A stretch of 64,000 bases of DNA. Source: Thioalkalivibrio sp. ALJ21. Lineage in GTDB: Bacteria; Pseudomonadota; Gammaproteobacteria; Ectothiorhodospirales; Ectothiorhodospiraceae. A program made the translations under genes and the position numbers. The stretch is from contig NZ_KB905155.1 of NCBI RefSeq assembly GCF_000378605.1, positions 1,116,001-1,180,000 of the forward strand, in the 5' to 3' direction. Shown here in pieces: positions 23,453 through 33,821 of this stretch; positions within the stretch are counted from its first letter, which is position 1; each line of letters begins with the position of its first letter. Under the pieces are notes generated by a model. That model did not search any database. It was not told the DNA's origin and saw nothing but the letters and a program-made list of their open reading frames with translations.

Positions 23453-24100
23453 TCAGGAAGCTGTGGCGGCCCTGCGTGCCCGCACCCTTCGCGCCGAGAT
23501 CCAGGAATAGACCACCCGCCAGCCGAGCAGGAAGGCCAGGATCGCGGCGTACACCGCGACCTCGCCATAGTCGGCCCGCGCCAGCCAGAGAAAATGCAGG
23601 ATCGCCAGCACCCCGGCCACGTACACCCCGCGGTGCAGCCAGACCCATTTCTTCCGAAGCCTGCGCTGCGCCCCGTCGGTGGAGGTCACCGCCAGGGCGA
23701 GCAGGATCACCCAAGCGGCAAAGCCGACCATCACGAACGGGCGCTCGGTCAGGTCGTAGAGCACCAGTTCCCAGTCGAAGAACAGGTCCAGCCCCAGCCA
23801 GATCAAGGCATGCGCGGTAACATAGCCGAACGCCACCAGGCCCAGCATCCGGCGTAGTCGAGTGACCCAGGCCAGCCCCGTCATCTGCCGCAGCGGGGTC
23901 ACGGCCAGCGCGATCAGCAGCGCGATCATCGCGTGCGTGCCGGAGAGCTCCAGCAGCTTCTCGATCGGGTTCGCCCCCAGCCCGTCGAACCATCCGAGCG
24001 CGCGCAGACCGATCCAGACCGCGGGCACAAGCGAGAGCAGCAGCACGCCCGTCCAGATGCCTCGCGGGGGCTGTCCTTTGCGGCGTCGGGTCGTCGCCAC
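23453..24100 (-). CDS. msrQ: MsrQ heme-binding membrane subunit
   Basis: 215 residues, about six membrane helices, of the YedZ/MsrQ ferric-reductase-like family. Histidines that can bind b-heme sit in [34 protein letters not shown] and ILHFLWL. MsrQ feeds respiratory-chain electrons to periplasmic MsrP. It begins 10 bp after the msrP stop, so the pair is an operon. Confidence 0.93.
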   Translation of the reverse strand: MATTRRRKGQPPRGIWTGVLLLSLVPAVWIGLRALGWFDGLGANPIEKLLELSGTHAMIALLIALAVTPLRQMTGLAWVTRLRRMLGLVAFGYVTAHALIWLGLDLFFDWELVLYDLTERPFVMVGFAAWVILLALAVTSTDGAQRRLRKKWVWLHRGVYVAGVLAILHFLWLARADYGEVAVYAAILAFLLGWRVVYSWISARRVRARRAATAS

Positions 24101-24110
24101 GCCGAACCCG

Positions 24111-25085
24111 TCAGAAGTACTCGGTCAGGTCCATCCCCTCGTACATCGAGGCGACTTCATCCCCATACCCGTTGAACATCTCGGTGCGCCGACGGCGGAA
24201 CTCGCCGATGCGCCGCTCGGTGCGCTGCGACCAGCGCGGGTGATCCACGTCCGGGTTCACGTTGCTGTAGAAGCCGTATTCATCGGGCTGTGCCTGATTC
24301 CACAGGGTCGGCGGCTCGTCCTCGACGAAGCGGATGTGCTGGATGGACTTGATGCTCTTGAAGCCGTACTTCCAGGGCACGACCAGGCGAATCGGCGCCC
24401 CGTTCTGGTTCGGCAGCACCTCGTCGTACAGCCCCACGGCAAGGATGGTCAGCGGGTGCATCGCCTCGTCCATGCGCAGGCCCTCGGTATAGGGCCACTG
24501 CAGGCCACCAGAGCTGGCCGGCCGACGCCGCTGGCCGCGCAGGTTGTCCGGGTCATAAATGCTCTCGAAGGCCACATAGCGGGCATCGCCCCGGGGCTCG
24601 GCCTTCTCGATGATGCGGTTCAGCTCGAAGCCAATCCACGGGATCACCATGGACCAGCCCTCGACACAGCGCATGCGGTAGATCCGCTCCTCCAGCGACC
24701 AGGGGCTGATAAAGTCCTCCACCGCGTACTCGCCCGGGTTGTCACACAGCCCGTCCACCTTGACCGTCCACGGGTCGGTCTTCAACTGGTCGGCGTAGGT
24801 CTTGGGGTCGCTCTTGCCCGGACCCATCTCGAAGAAGTTGTTGTAGCTGGTTACCTCGTCATAGGGCGTCTTCGACTCGTCGGTAGAGAAATCGCCGGGT
24901 TCGAAGTCGAGCTCAAAGCCGCGCAGGGCGGCCGACGCCGGGGCGGACATTCCCAGTCCGCCCAGGGCCACGCCGGCACCCAGCCCGACACCCACGCGCA
25001 GGAATTCCCGCCGCCGCTGGTAGATCGCCTTCGGGGTGATTTCGCTGCGGGCAGGATCGGAACGACGCCGCGTACGAATCAGCAT
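24111..25085 (-). CDS. msrP: MsrP periplasmic methionine sulfoxide reductase, molybdenum subunit
   Basis: 324 residues from the ATG at 25085 (GAGGCGAGG site). The Tat signal peptide has RRREFLRVGVGLGAG. The molybdopterin domain shows TDPWTVKVDGLC, RMRCVEGWSMVIPWIG (the Cys is the Mo ligand) and WKYGFKSIKSIQ. With MsrQ it repairs oxidised methionines in envelope proteins using quinol electrons. Confidence 0.94.
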   Translation of the reverse strand: MLIRTRRRSDPARSEITPKAIYQRRREFLRVGVGLGAGVALGGLGMSAPASAALRGFELDFEPGDFSTDESKTPYDEVTSYNNFFEMGPGKSDPKTYADQLKTDPWTVKVDGLCDNPGEYAVEDFISPWSLEERIYRMRCVEGWSMVIPWIGFELNRIIEKAEPRGDARYVAFESIYDPDNLRGQRRRPASSGGLQWPYTEGLRMDEAMHPLTILAVGLYDEVLPNQNGAPIRLVVPWKYGFKSIKSIQHIRFVEDEPPTLWNQAQPDEYGFYSNVNPDVDHPRWSQRTERRIGEFRRRRTEMFNGYGDEVASMYEGMDLTEYF

Positions 25086-25357
25086 GGAATACCTCGCCTC
25101 TCGTTGTGGTAACCCGGACTGCCCGTCCATCCCGTGCCAGGCAGACCCGAACCCGTGTCTGTTGGGTGGACCCAGGCGCCGCTCCCAAGTTCGGTATTCC
25201 TCGCACTTTTTGCCCCGCGCTCACGCCATTGGCCAACGATAAGGAAACCGCTACCAGGCATAAGAATTTTCTGCTTGCGCGCGGGCGTCGCCGCTATATA
25301 AGGCTTTCCTGATGCCGCAGTACCGGGGTGGCCCGGCCGGCATATCTGGAGACCCCT

Positions 25358-25558
25358 ATGGACCTCAATCTCGATACCGGTTTCGACAGCACCGAAGACC
25401 TCACCGGCCTGTTCGAGAACCCGCTCGTCAACGACCGCGGCCCGAACAAACACGCCGCCCGCCGCACCCTCGAACGCATGATGGAAGAACGCGCCCTTCG
25501 CGCCCACTTGCAGGACGACTTCGACCTCGACCACGCCAGCGACCCGCTCGACTGGTAA
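25358..25558 (+). CDS. Small acidic protein, PA3496-like
   Basis: 66 residues from the ATG at 25358 (GGAG site); the open frame begins at 25328. An acidic N-terminus with FDSTEDLTGLF is followed by a charged helix ARRTLERMMEERALRAHLQ and an Asp-rich end. The helix resembles the PA3496-type small proteins of gammaproteobacteria (a RRxLExxxExRxLRxxL pattern), of unknown function. Weak family call. Confidence 0.6.
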   Translation: MDLNLDTGFDSTEDLTGLFENPLVNDRGPNKHAARRTLERMMEERALRAHLQDDFDLDHASDPLDW

Positions 25559-25567
25559 CCAAAAGAA

Positions 25568-25588
25568 GGGTGGCCCGCGCGGCCACCC
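25568..25588. terminator. Hairpin between convergent genes
   Basis: Perfect 8-bp stem GGGTGGCC / GGCCACCC with a 5-base loop, 3-9 bp from both stop codons. No T-run, so moderate support. Confidence 0.5.
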
Positions 25589-25591
25589 TGC

Positions 25592-26764
25592 CTACTCGCC
25601 GTCGTAACCTGTCAGTTCCACAAAGCCGCGCCCGACGGGTTGCCCCTCGCTATCCAGGATGTCCACCGCGCCTTCCCAGTAGCCGATCACGGTGTCCATC
25701 TCCTGTTCGTCGCGGATGGCGCGCACGGTGAATTTGCGCGGGGCCGAGCCGTCCGGCGGCGCGATGCGCATGGCCCATTCCACCGGATAGCGATTGCCGG
25801 ATGGCTGCGTGGCCCAGCGCCGGGGCTCCAGTTCGACCTGGTCGGGCTCCAGCAGCCGGTCGTCGGCATCCGCCGGCATCCAGCGGCCCTTGGACAGCGG
25901 GTGCGGCTCGCCGTCCTCCTTGCGCAGCTGGTAGTACATGACGTCCAGCCCGTCGTCGAACTGCAGCGCGAACCAGTCCCAGCCCACCTGATCCTCGGAT
26001 AGCGCACTGGTGCTCCACTCGCGGTCCATCCAGGCCTGACCGGTCACCGCCAGGCGCCCGTGCTCCGCACGCTCGACCTCCCCGCGCACCGCGATACGGG
26101 GCATGGAGTAGTAATAGGAGGCGTTGCCCGGCTCCGGGCCCTTCTGGCTGAGCCCCGCCTCGCCCTGGAGGACCGGGCCGCGCAGGGGCTCCAGTTCCAG
26201 CGCCAGCCGATAGTCGTGCACGCTGAAGTCCAGCTTCCAGCGATCCCGGTCCAGATCCGCCAGCTGCCAGTCCTCGGCCCACACCCGACCGACCGGATCG
26301 GACGCACCCGCCAGCCCCGCCCCGTCGCGCACGAAGCGCTCCTCGGAGGCATGGTGCCCGGCCTCGCGGTCGATCACCGCCGTATGCGCCATCCAGATAT
26401 CAGGGCTGGCCCAGGCCGAGTCGTGCCAGCGCGCATCCCCCGCCAGCTCCGGCGCCAGCCCGACGCGGAAGAAGGTGATGTGAAAGCCCAGCCGCTCGTC
26501 CTCCGGCCCGTCGAGATTGCCGGTCACATACCACCACTCGTTGCGAAACCCCGGGTGCGGCCCGTGGTCACGCGGAAACTCGAACACCCGCGGCGCATCC
26601 GCACGCCGGAACCCCTCCGTCTCCTCCCCGCCCAGGGCCTCGCCCACCCGCAGCCCCGACACCTCGGCCTCGCGCGCATCCGGCGGCTCCGCCCCGCCAC
26701 AGGCCGCCAGCAGCACCACGAGCCCAACCAGCACCAACAGACGCAGAATCTTCTGGGGAAACAT
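25592..26764 (-). CDS. AttH/CrtC-like lipoprotein of an ABC cluster
   Basis: 390 residues from the ATG at 26764, which begins a lipoprotein signal (LVLVGLVVLLAAC, Cys22). The open frame runs on to 26908, but that stretch is the translated REP pair, so it is excluded; the true start lacks a clear ribosome site. The body is an AttH (lipocalin-like hydroxyneurosporene synthase) domain: EFPRDHGPHPGFRNEWWYVTGNL, FHITFFRVGL, QAWMDREWSTS and DWFALQFDDG. Such proteins are regularly encoded with an FtsX-like permease and an ATPase, as here. Confidence 0.85.
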   Translation of the reverse strand: MFPQKILRLLVLVGLVVLLAACGGAEPPDAREAEVSGLRVGEALGGEETEGFRRADAPRVFEFPRDHGPHPGFRNEWWYVTGNLDGPEDERLGFHITFFRVGLAPELAGDARWHDSAWASPDIWMAHTAVIDREAGHHASEERFVRDGAGLAGASDPVGRVWAEDWQLADLDRDRWKLDFSVHDYRLALELEPLRGPVLQGEAGLSQKGPEPGNASYYYSMPRIAVRGEVERAEHGRLAVTGQAWMDREWSTSALSEDQVGWDWFALQFDDGLDVMYYQLRKEDGEPHPLSKGRWMPADADDRLLEPDQVELEPRRWATQPSGNRYPVEWAMRIAPPDGSAPRKFTVRAIRDEQEMDTVIGYWEGAVDILDSEGQPVGRGFVELTGYDGE

Positions 26765-26777
26765 CTGCAGGAGCACC

Positions 26778-26874
26778 TGTGGGAGCGGGCTTGCCCGCGA
26801 AAGGGCCTTGCCAGAGCCTAGCGCGGGCAGGGGCTTCGCGGGCAAGCCCGCTCCCACAGAGCCCGCTCCCACAA
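26778..26874. repeat. Inverted REP pair plus partial third copy
   Basis: CTGTGGGAGCGGGCTTGCCC starts at 26777, and its inverted copy ends CCGCTCCCACA at about 26858. A truncated third copy (GAGCCCGCTCCCACAAA) follows to 26874. The layout equals the Pseudomonas-type REP doublets (BIME). It sits inside an operon, between the permease and lipoprotein genes, and could tune mRNA stability. Confidence 0.78.
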
Positions 26875-26904
26875 AACCCATTTCCACAAGCCGCAACCCG
26901 ACCA

Positions 26905-29441
26905 TCATGGTACCTCTCGCAACGCGGGCACCAGCCGCATGCGCGCCATGCGCCAGGCCGGGATCAGCGCCGCCAGCAGCGCGGCCCCCACGCCCAGGGC
27001 GACGGTCTCGGCGATTTCGCGGCCTGGCCAGCGCAGGTCCATGCCCCAGCCGAAGGCCTCGCGGTTGATCACCTCGATCAGCAGCCAGCCCATGCCCAGA
27101 CCCAGTGGTATCGCGGCCAGCGCGGCGAAAGCGCCCAGCACCGCGCCCTGAAACACCACCAGCCCGCGCACCCCGCCGGGCAGCAGGCCCAGGCTGCGCA
27201 GCGTGGCGAACTCGCGCGCGCGCTCCATCTGCAGGGCCATCAACGCCCCGAGGATCGCGATGAACGCGACCAGCAGCGTGATCACCCGCAGCAGATGCGT
27301 AATCGCAAAGGTACGGTCGAAGATCGCCATCGACTCCTGCTCAATATCCCCGGGGCGCGTGACCATGGCCGCCGTCTCGCGCTCGGCCAGCCAGGCCTCC
27401 AGGCGCTCGATCACCGCGTCGGCATCCGCGCCGTCGGGCAGGCGCAGCCCAAACGACCCCACCTCATCGGCGCCGGCCGTGCCCGCGTAGAACCGCTCGC
27501 CCAGCATCAGCACCGTGCCCTGCGGGCTGCCGTAGTCGCGATATACGCCCGCCACCTCGAACATCCGCCGCCCGTCATCCACACGGATATCCAGCCGATC
27601 ACCCACACCCACGTCGTGATGGGCGGCAAAGGGTTCAGTGACCAGCACCGCATCAGTCTCGCGCAGACGCCGGTCGAGTTCTTCGCCCGTCCCCTCGGCC
27701 CGCAGCAGTGGCAGGTAGTCCAGCCAGACCGGATGCGGCTCGACCACGTAGAGATCGATCATCCCGGCATCACTCGGCGTGTCCTGGCTGGAGCCGGTAC
27801 TGACCGACTCCGCATCCGCGATCCGGGCGAGCGTGTCCCTCCAGTCCGCGGGCAGGCGCGCTCCGCTGCGCGCCGCGGCCGGGGCCGCCGGCACCACGTA
27901 CAGATCCGACGTCAGCGCCTGGCCCAGCCACTGTTCCACGCTGTCGCGGAAGCTCCCGACCATTACCGACACGCTGATCGCGGCCGCCAGGGCCAGCGTC
28001 AGCGCCGATGTGGCCGGCGCGCTGCGCGACAGACTCCGCTCCAGACTGCGCACCCCGATGCGCGGGAGTGTCTGCCCGCGACCCAGCCGCGCCAGACCGC
28101 GCAGCACCCCGGCCAGCACCAGCGGCAGCACCAGCACAAAGCCGGTAATCAGCAGAAACAGCGCGACGAAGCTGCCCACCAGCCCGCCGGTACCGAGCAG
28201 CAGCATCACGCCACCCGCCGCGAGCAGCACGACCGCCGCCAAGGCCAGGCCGCGCAGACCCCGCCGTGCCCGGCGTTCCAGCCGCCCGCGCCCAAGGCTG
28301 CCAGGGCTGGCCGCCCGTGCCGCGTCCCAGGCTGGGGCCAGCGCCGCCAGCAGCGACAGCCCCACCCCCAGCGCGATCACCGCCAGCAGCGCCAGCGGGC
28401 GCGGCGTCACCTCGGTCACCGCCACCACAAAGAAATGATCCGTGACCGTCTGCGCGACCTGGCCAACCAGCACCTGCGCCAGGCCCATCCCGACCAGCAC
28501 ACCCAGCAGCGTGCCGATCACACCGACCAGCAAGGCCTCCAGCATCACCACGCCGAACAGCGCCCGCCGATCGGCCCCCACCAGGCGCAGGCTCGCCAGC
28601 ACCTCGCGCCTGCGCAGTACCGCGAAGGTCTGGGTGTTGTAGATCAGGAAGGCGGCAATCAGCAGCGCCAGCAGGCTCATCGCCGTCAGGTTGATGCGAA
28701 AGGCCTGTGCCAGCTCGCGCGAGGCCTGGTCCCGCGCCGCCACTGGAACGAGTTCCAGGCCATCCGGCAACCGCTCCGCAAAGGCGTCGATCTCGGCGTC
28801 ATCGAGACGCACGTCGATGCGATCGAGCCGTCCTGGCCGGCCTAGCAGTGTCTGCGCGGTGGCGATGTCCGCGACCCACAGCGAACCGCCCTCCTCTGCC
28901 GGGTTGGACGCCGGTTCATCGCGCTCCGCCTCGCGTTCGAGCAGCGTAACCTCGAAGCGCCCGGCAGCGGTCTCGAGCGCCAGGCGGTCCTCATGCGCCA
29001 TCCCGGAACCCGCCCACCAGCCACTCGGCGGCAGGATCGTCCCCGGCTCGGTGACCAGCCGCTGTACCGGGGCATCCCCGATATCCGAGGCCGCCCCGCG
29101 GAACGGGCCCTCGGCCAGCGGGTCGACGCCCAGCACATAGATCGTGCGCCCGTCCGGCAGCCGCGCGGGCCCCTCCACGATCGGCGCGGTATCGCGCCAG
29201 CCGGCCAGCCGCAGATCACGGTAATGTGTCTCGTCGAAACCCTGGGCCGGCCCCAGAATCTGGTGAGTGGCCGTGCCCGCCACCTCGTCCATCGAACGGT
29301 CGAACGCGCGCTGCGCCGACTGGTTGGCCAGGTCCACCGCCAGCACCACGGCCACGGCGATCACCACCCCCACCAGCGTCAGCAGCCGCTGCAGGGGGCG
29401 CCTGCGCCAATCGCGCAGCCAGGCCTTTACCAGCAGCGAGC

Positions 29442-29445
<4 letters not shown>
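26905..29445 (-). CDS. FtsX-like ABC transporter permease
   Basis: 846 residues starting with a GTG at 29445 that overlaps the ATPase stop. Topology is that of the MacB/AttFG-like large permeases: one N-terminal helix (LLTLVGVVIAVAVVLAVDLA), a large periplasmic domain, then clusters of helices near residues 260-460, a second periplasmic domain, and a C-terminal FtsX domain of three helices (VITLLVAFIAILGALMALQM onward). It probably works in lipid or lipoprotein traffic across the envelope with the ATPase and AttH-like lipoprotein; substrate unknown. Confidence 0.88.
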
Positions 29446-30155
<710 letters not shown>

Positions 30156-30297
30156 CGGATGGCTCCTGCCTGGCCGGTCGAATCGTGTCGGAACGGCTGT
30201 TCCATGTACCCATTCACATCGCTGCAACGTGCAACCCGCATCCTGCCGAGACAGACCCCTGACAGGAGAGGAATGTTTCAAAACAGCCCCCAAGCGG

Positions 30298-30325
30298 TTG
30301 ATTGCGGCCCGACATCCGTTAGAAT
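30298..30325 (+). promoter_or_regulatory. Probable promoter of the mgtE pair
   Basis: TTGATT at 30298-30303 and TAGAAT at 30320-30325, spacing 16. It leaves a leader of about 240 nt before the start at 30572. Within this 415-bp gene-free stretch (30156-30571) I see GC-rich potential hairpins but could not match the M-box (ykoK) Mg riboswitch. Confidence 0.5.
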
Positions 30326-30571
30326 ACCGGTATCTCCACACACGGGAACGCGCCTTGAAACGCCGATCACGCAGTCGATCTATCTGCGCCTCGCGGTAAG
30401 CGCCTTCTTCCCGAACCGGACGCTTCCCGCTGGGCCTCTAAGTACTAGAGTGCCGGGAGCGGCCGGGCCCCAGCCCGATCCCGACCGGACGAAGACACCG
30501 CATCCATGCGGCGCCTTGTGAGGCTGTGTATCCAGCCCCCGGGCCCGCGGATGGCAGCCGGGAGTAAGGGC

Positions 30572-31930
30572 ATGGATTTGCATCTGGAACAATCCATCAT
30601 CGAGCTGAAGGAGCTGCTGCGTCTGGACGACCGCGACGGCCTCCAGGAGTTGCTCGATTACATGCGCGTACAGGATATCGCGCATGCGCTGATGGAACTG
30701 GGCGACGACGACCTGTGCGCGGTGTTCAACCTGCTGGAGCCCGGGCGCAAGGCGGATGTCTTCTCCTACCTCGACACCCCGCACCAGATCCGGCTTCTCG
30801 AGGCCTCGCCGAAGGACGACGCCCGCTTCATCCTCTCCGAGATGGAGGCGGACGACCTCACCGGCCTGCTTCAGACCCTGGACCCGGAGACCCTGCGCGG
30901 CTACCTGCGGCTGCTGCCGTTCCGGGCCATCCGCCGCGCCCTCAAGCAGCTCAACTACCCGGAGGACTCTGCCGGTCGCGTGATGTCCCCGGACGTCGTC
31001 GCGGTAGACCCCGACTGGACGCTCAAGCGCGCGCTGGCCTTCATCCGCCGCAACGCGGACGAACATTCAAACAACGTGATCTTCGTGGTCGATCAGGACC
31101 GCGTGCTGCTCGCGGCCGTGCCGATCCGGCACTTCCTGCGCGCCTCGGCGGACAGCCCCGTGCGCGAGCTGCTGGGCGAATCCGATCCCATCACCATCCC
31201 GGTCTCCGCCACTGCCGTCGAGGCCGCGCGCAAGATCCAGCACTACGACCTGGAAACCCTGCCTGTGGTCGGCGAGACCGGCGAGCTGCTGGGGGTGATC
31301 ACGGTCGACGACGTAATGGACGTGCTGGAGGCCGAATCCACCGAGGACTTCCACAAGATCGGGGCGGTCGGAACGCTCCCGCTCTCGCCACAAGATGCGA
31401 GCCCCTTTCTCCTGTATCGCAAGCGCGTGGGCTGGCTGATCGGTCTGGTCGCGTTCAACACCATCGGCGCGCTGATGATCTCGCAGTACGAGGAGGCCAT
31501 CGAGGCGCTGGTGGTGCTGGTGTTCTTCCTGCCGCTGATCATCGACTCGGGCGGCAACGCGGGCGCCCAGAGCGCCACCCTGATGGTGCGCGCCCTGGCC
31601 ACCGGCGAGGTCACGTCCAAGGACTGGCTGCGGCTGTGGGGCAAGGAACTCGGCGTGGCCGTCGGGATCGGCGTGACCATGGGTCTGGCCGTATCGGTCC
31701 TCGGCCTGTGGCGCGGCGGGGCCGATATCGCCCTGCTGGTGGCGATCGCGATGACGCTGATCGTCGCGTTCGCCAGCATGGTCGGCATGCTGCTGCCGTT
31801 CATCCTCAGCCGTCTGAAGCTGGACCCGGCGACCGCCAGCGTGCCGCTGATCACCGCCATCGCGGACCTCGGCGGCATCATGATCTATTTCTCCCTGGCC
31901 GTGGCGATGCTCGGCCTGGCGACTCCGTAG
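30572..31930 (+). CDS. mgtE: MgtE-type magnesium transporter, copy A
   Basis: 452 residues, ATG at 30572. Domain order of MgtE: N-terminal superhelical domain, two CBS domains (SAGRVMSPDVVAVDPDW ... LLGVITVDDVMDVLE), a plug helix and five membrane helices. Conserved pore features: DSGGNAGAQSATL and, in the last helix pair, AIADLGGIMIYF with the Asp expected to coordinate Mg2+. Cytosolic Mg2+ bound to the N/CBS region closes this channel family. First gene of a two-gene operon. Confidence 0.93.
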   Translation: MDLHLEQSIIELKELLRLDDRDGLQELLDYMRVQDIAHALMELGDDDLCAVFNLLEPGRKADVFSYLDTPHQIRLLEASPKDDARFILSEMEADDLTGLLQTLDPETLRGYLRLLPFRAIRRALKQLNYPEDSAGRVMSPDVVAVDPDWTLKRALAFIRRNADEHSNNVIFVVDQDRVLLAAVPIRHFLRASADSPVRELLGESDPITIPVSATAVEAARKIQHYDLETLPVVGETGELLGVITVDDVMDVLEAESTEDFHKIGAVGTLPLSPQDASPFLLYRKRVGWLIGLVAFNTIGALMISQYEEAIEALVVLVFFLPLIIDSGGNAGAQSATLMVRALATGEVTSKDWLRLWGKELGVAVGIGVTMGLAVSVLGLWRGGADIALLVAIAMTLIVAFASMVGMLLPFILSRLKLDPATASVPLITAIADLGGIMIYFSLAVAMLGLATP

Positions 31931-31941
31931 GGGACTGACCG

Positions 31942-33300
31942 ATGAGCCCGACCGACGACGACATCCAGACCCTGCCGCAAACGCTCAAGACCGCGCTGGA
32001 CCAGCCCACGGAAGACGCGCTCCAGGGGCTTTGCGACGCCCATGCGGGCGCCGACCTGTCGGACGCGCTGGAGGCGCTGCCGGAGGACCGGATGCTGGAC
32101 TTCTTCCGGCGTCTCGACGTGTCCTGCACCGCCGATGTCTACGCGCACCTGGAGCCCGACCACCAGACGCGCGTGCTGCACGCGCTCGACGAGGACCATG
32201 CCAGCCAGCTGATGTCGGCCCTGTCCTACGACGACGCCGCCTCGGTCCTGGAAGGCCTGCACGACGACCACGCCGAATCCCTGCTCGAGACCATGCCGGA
32301 CGACGACCAGGAGGCGCTGGAGACCCTGCTCGGCTATCCGGAGGAAAGCGCCGGGCGCCTGATGACGCCCGAATACGCCACGGTGCAGCCAGACTGGTCT
32401 GTGGGCGAGGCGATGGACCACCTGCGCGAACACCACGAACTGGCGGAGACGGTGAACACCATCTTCGTGACCACGCCGGAGGGCGAACTGCTGGGCTGGG
32501 TGCGCCTGAAGGAACTGCTGCTATCGCGCCCGACGACCAGCGTGCGCGAACGCATGCACACCGATGTCGTCAGCATCGCTGCCGAGGAAGACCGCGAAGA
32601 GGCGGCCCACCGCATCGGGCATTACGACCTCGACGTCCTCCCCGTGGTCGACGACAACGGCCACCTGCTCGGCATCATCACCGTCGACGACGTGATGGAC
32701 GTCCTGCGCGCGGAGACCACCGAGGACTTCCACCGCATGGCGGCGGTCGGCGACATGGTGCTCTCCCTGCGCGACGCCAGCATGAGCCTGCTCTACCGCA
32801 AGCGCATCGGCTGGCTGCTGATCCTGGTCGCGGTCAATATCTTCGCCGGCATCGCCATCGGCTACTACGAGGCCGCGATCGAAGCCGTCGTCGCGCTGGT
32901 CTTCTTCCTGCCCATGGTCATCGCCTCCGGCGGCAACGCCGGGGCCCAGGCCGCCACACTGGTCGTGCGATCACTCGCGGTGAACGACATACAGCTACGC
33001 GACTGGTGGCGCCTCGGCGGCAAGGAGGTCCTGGTCGCCACCGCACTGGGTGTCACCCTCGCCGCCGCCATCTGGGTCTCCGGCAACTGGCTGGGCACCG
33101 TCGAGGTCGCCAACGCCATCGCCCTGGGCATGTTCTTCGTGATCGTCTTCGGCTCGCTGTTCGGCATGCTCCTGCCGTTCGCCCTGACCCGCTTCGGCAT
33201 CGACCCGGCCGTGGCCAGCGCCCCGCTGATCACCTCCGTAATCGACATCGTCGGCATCCTGATCTACTTCGGCGTCGCCGTCGCCATGCTCGGCCTCTGA
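31942..33300 (+). CDS. mgtE: MgtE-type magnesium transporter, copy B
   Basis: 452 residues, 11 bp after copy A with an AGGGGA site, so co-transcribed. Same domain order; the CBS pair is SAGRLMTPEYATVQPDW and LLGIITVDDVMDVLR. The pore loop is IASGGNAGAQAATL, where copy A has Asp in place of the first Ala. The terminal helix keeps the ion-site Asp (SVIDIVGILIYF). The N-domain is far more acidic than in copy A. The pair could form hetero-dimers or differ in gating; inference. Confidence 0.93.
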   Translation: MSPTDDDIQTLPQTLKTALDQPTEDALQGLCDAHAGADLSDALEALPEDRMLDFFRRLDVSCTADVYAHLEPDHQTRVLHALDEDHASQLMSALSYDDAASVLEGLHDDHAESLLETMPDDDQEALETLLGYPEESAGRLMTPEYATVQPDWSVGEAMDHLREHHELAETVNTIFVTTPEGELLGWVRLKELLLSRPTTSVRERMHTDVVSIAAEEDREEAAHRIGHYDLDVLPVVDDNGHLLGIITVDDVMDVLRAETTEDFHRMAAVGDMVLSLRDASMSLLYRKRIGWLLILVAVNIFAGIAIGYYEAAIEAVVALVFFLPMVIASGGNAGAQAATLVVRSLAVNDIQLRDWWRLGGKEVLVATALGVTLAAAIWVSGNWLGTVEVANAIALGMFFVIVFGSLFGMLLPFALTRFGIDPAVASAPLITSVIDIVGILIYFGVAVAMLGL

Positions 33301-33313
33301 CACCCAACGGATA

Positions 33314-33552
33314 CGCTCATCGGCCCCCGTAGGATGCCGATGAGCGCAGCGAATCGCATCAGGATTACCCCCGCCGCGGGAATGGTGCGTTTCGCCAGGC
33401 TCAACGCACCCTACAAATCGGTTAGCAGCCGCGAGGGCAACACCACGCCCCCACCCCGTCATGGCGAGGCCCCACAGGGGCCGTGGCCATCTCCAAACGC
33501 AACCCCGGACCCCGTCATCCCGGCCGCAGCGAAGAACCGGGATCTCCGCCCC
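33314..33552. repeat. Cluster of dispersed intergenic repeats
   Basis: Four units in 240 bp: a hairpin CGCTCATCGGC / GCCGATGAGCG (33314-33346); GGTGCGTTTCGCC...CAACGCACCCTACAA (33384-33416), also found at 42742; CGTCATGGCGAGG...CCATCTCC (about 33458-33497); and CGTCATCCCGGCC...GGGATCTCC (about 33515-33549). All resemble short palindromic repeats common between genes in proteobacteria. There is no coding gene in 33301-33821. Confidence 0.65.
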
Positions 33553-33606
33553 CAGCCGAAGCCCAGGGGCGACCCAGCCAACACAACAGCGCGCAAGTCC
33601 CCAATA

Positions 33607-33668
33607 GTGACAATGTGCGTCAGTTCACATGACAAAAATGGTCACATGCGCCCTGTCACAGAGTGACC
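33607..33668 (+). promoter_or_regulatory. Probable PilR enhancer region
   Basis: Repeated TGACA/TGTCA cores (GTGACAATG, CATGACAAAAATGGTCACATG read in parts, CTGTCACAGAGTGACC) lie 75-135 bp upstream of the sigma-54 promoter, where the activator PilR binds at other pilA genes. A perfect hairpin (33690-33712) separates it from the promoter. Confidence 0.5.
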
Positions 33669-33741
33669 AAACCCGTCATACTCGGGGTACCAGGCGGGCC
33701 AAACCCGCCTGGCTACAGGGCTTTTCGCGAAATTGGACGAG

Positions 33742-33758
33742 TTGGCACCCGCCTTGCA
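33742..33758 (+). promoter_or_regulatory. Sigma-54 (RpoN) promoter of pilA
   Basis: TTGGCACCCGCCTTGCA: the -24 GG (33744-33745) and -12 GC (33756-33757) are 12 bp apart and the whole site matches the RpoN consensus. Transcription is expected near 33769, about 50 nt before the ATG. Confidence 0.88.
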
Positions 33759-33821
33759 TCGGCTAGGACGGATGCCGCTGGGCGGCGCTCCGTCTTCCGT
33801 CACACACCAGGGAGTAACAAG

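Noticed and set aside
26779-28845. 688-residue plus-strand frame opposite the FtsX-like permease
   Set aside because: Shadow of the permease; composition is dominated by Arg/Gln/His and it starts inside the REP pair.
30156-30571. Mg-sensing M-box (ykoK) riboswitch before mgtE
   Set aside because: I looked for the GUUAGGUGAGGCUCC-type core and other conserved blocks and found none. Leader structures exist but are not recognised.
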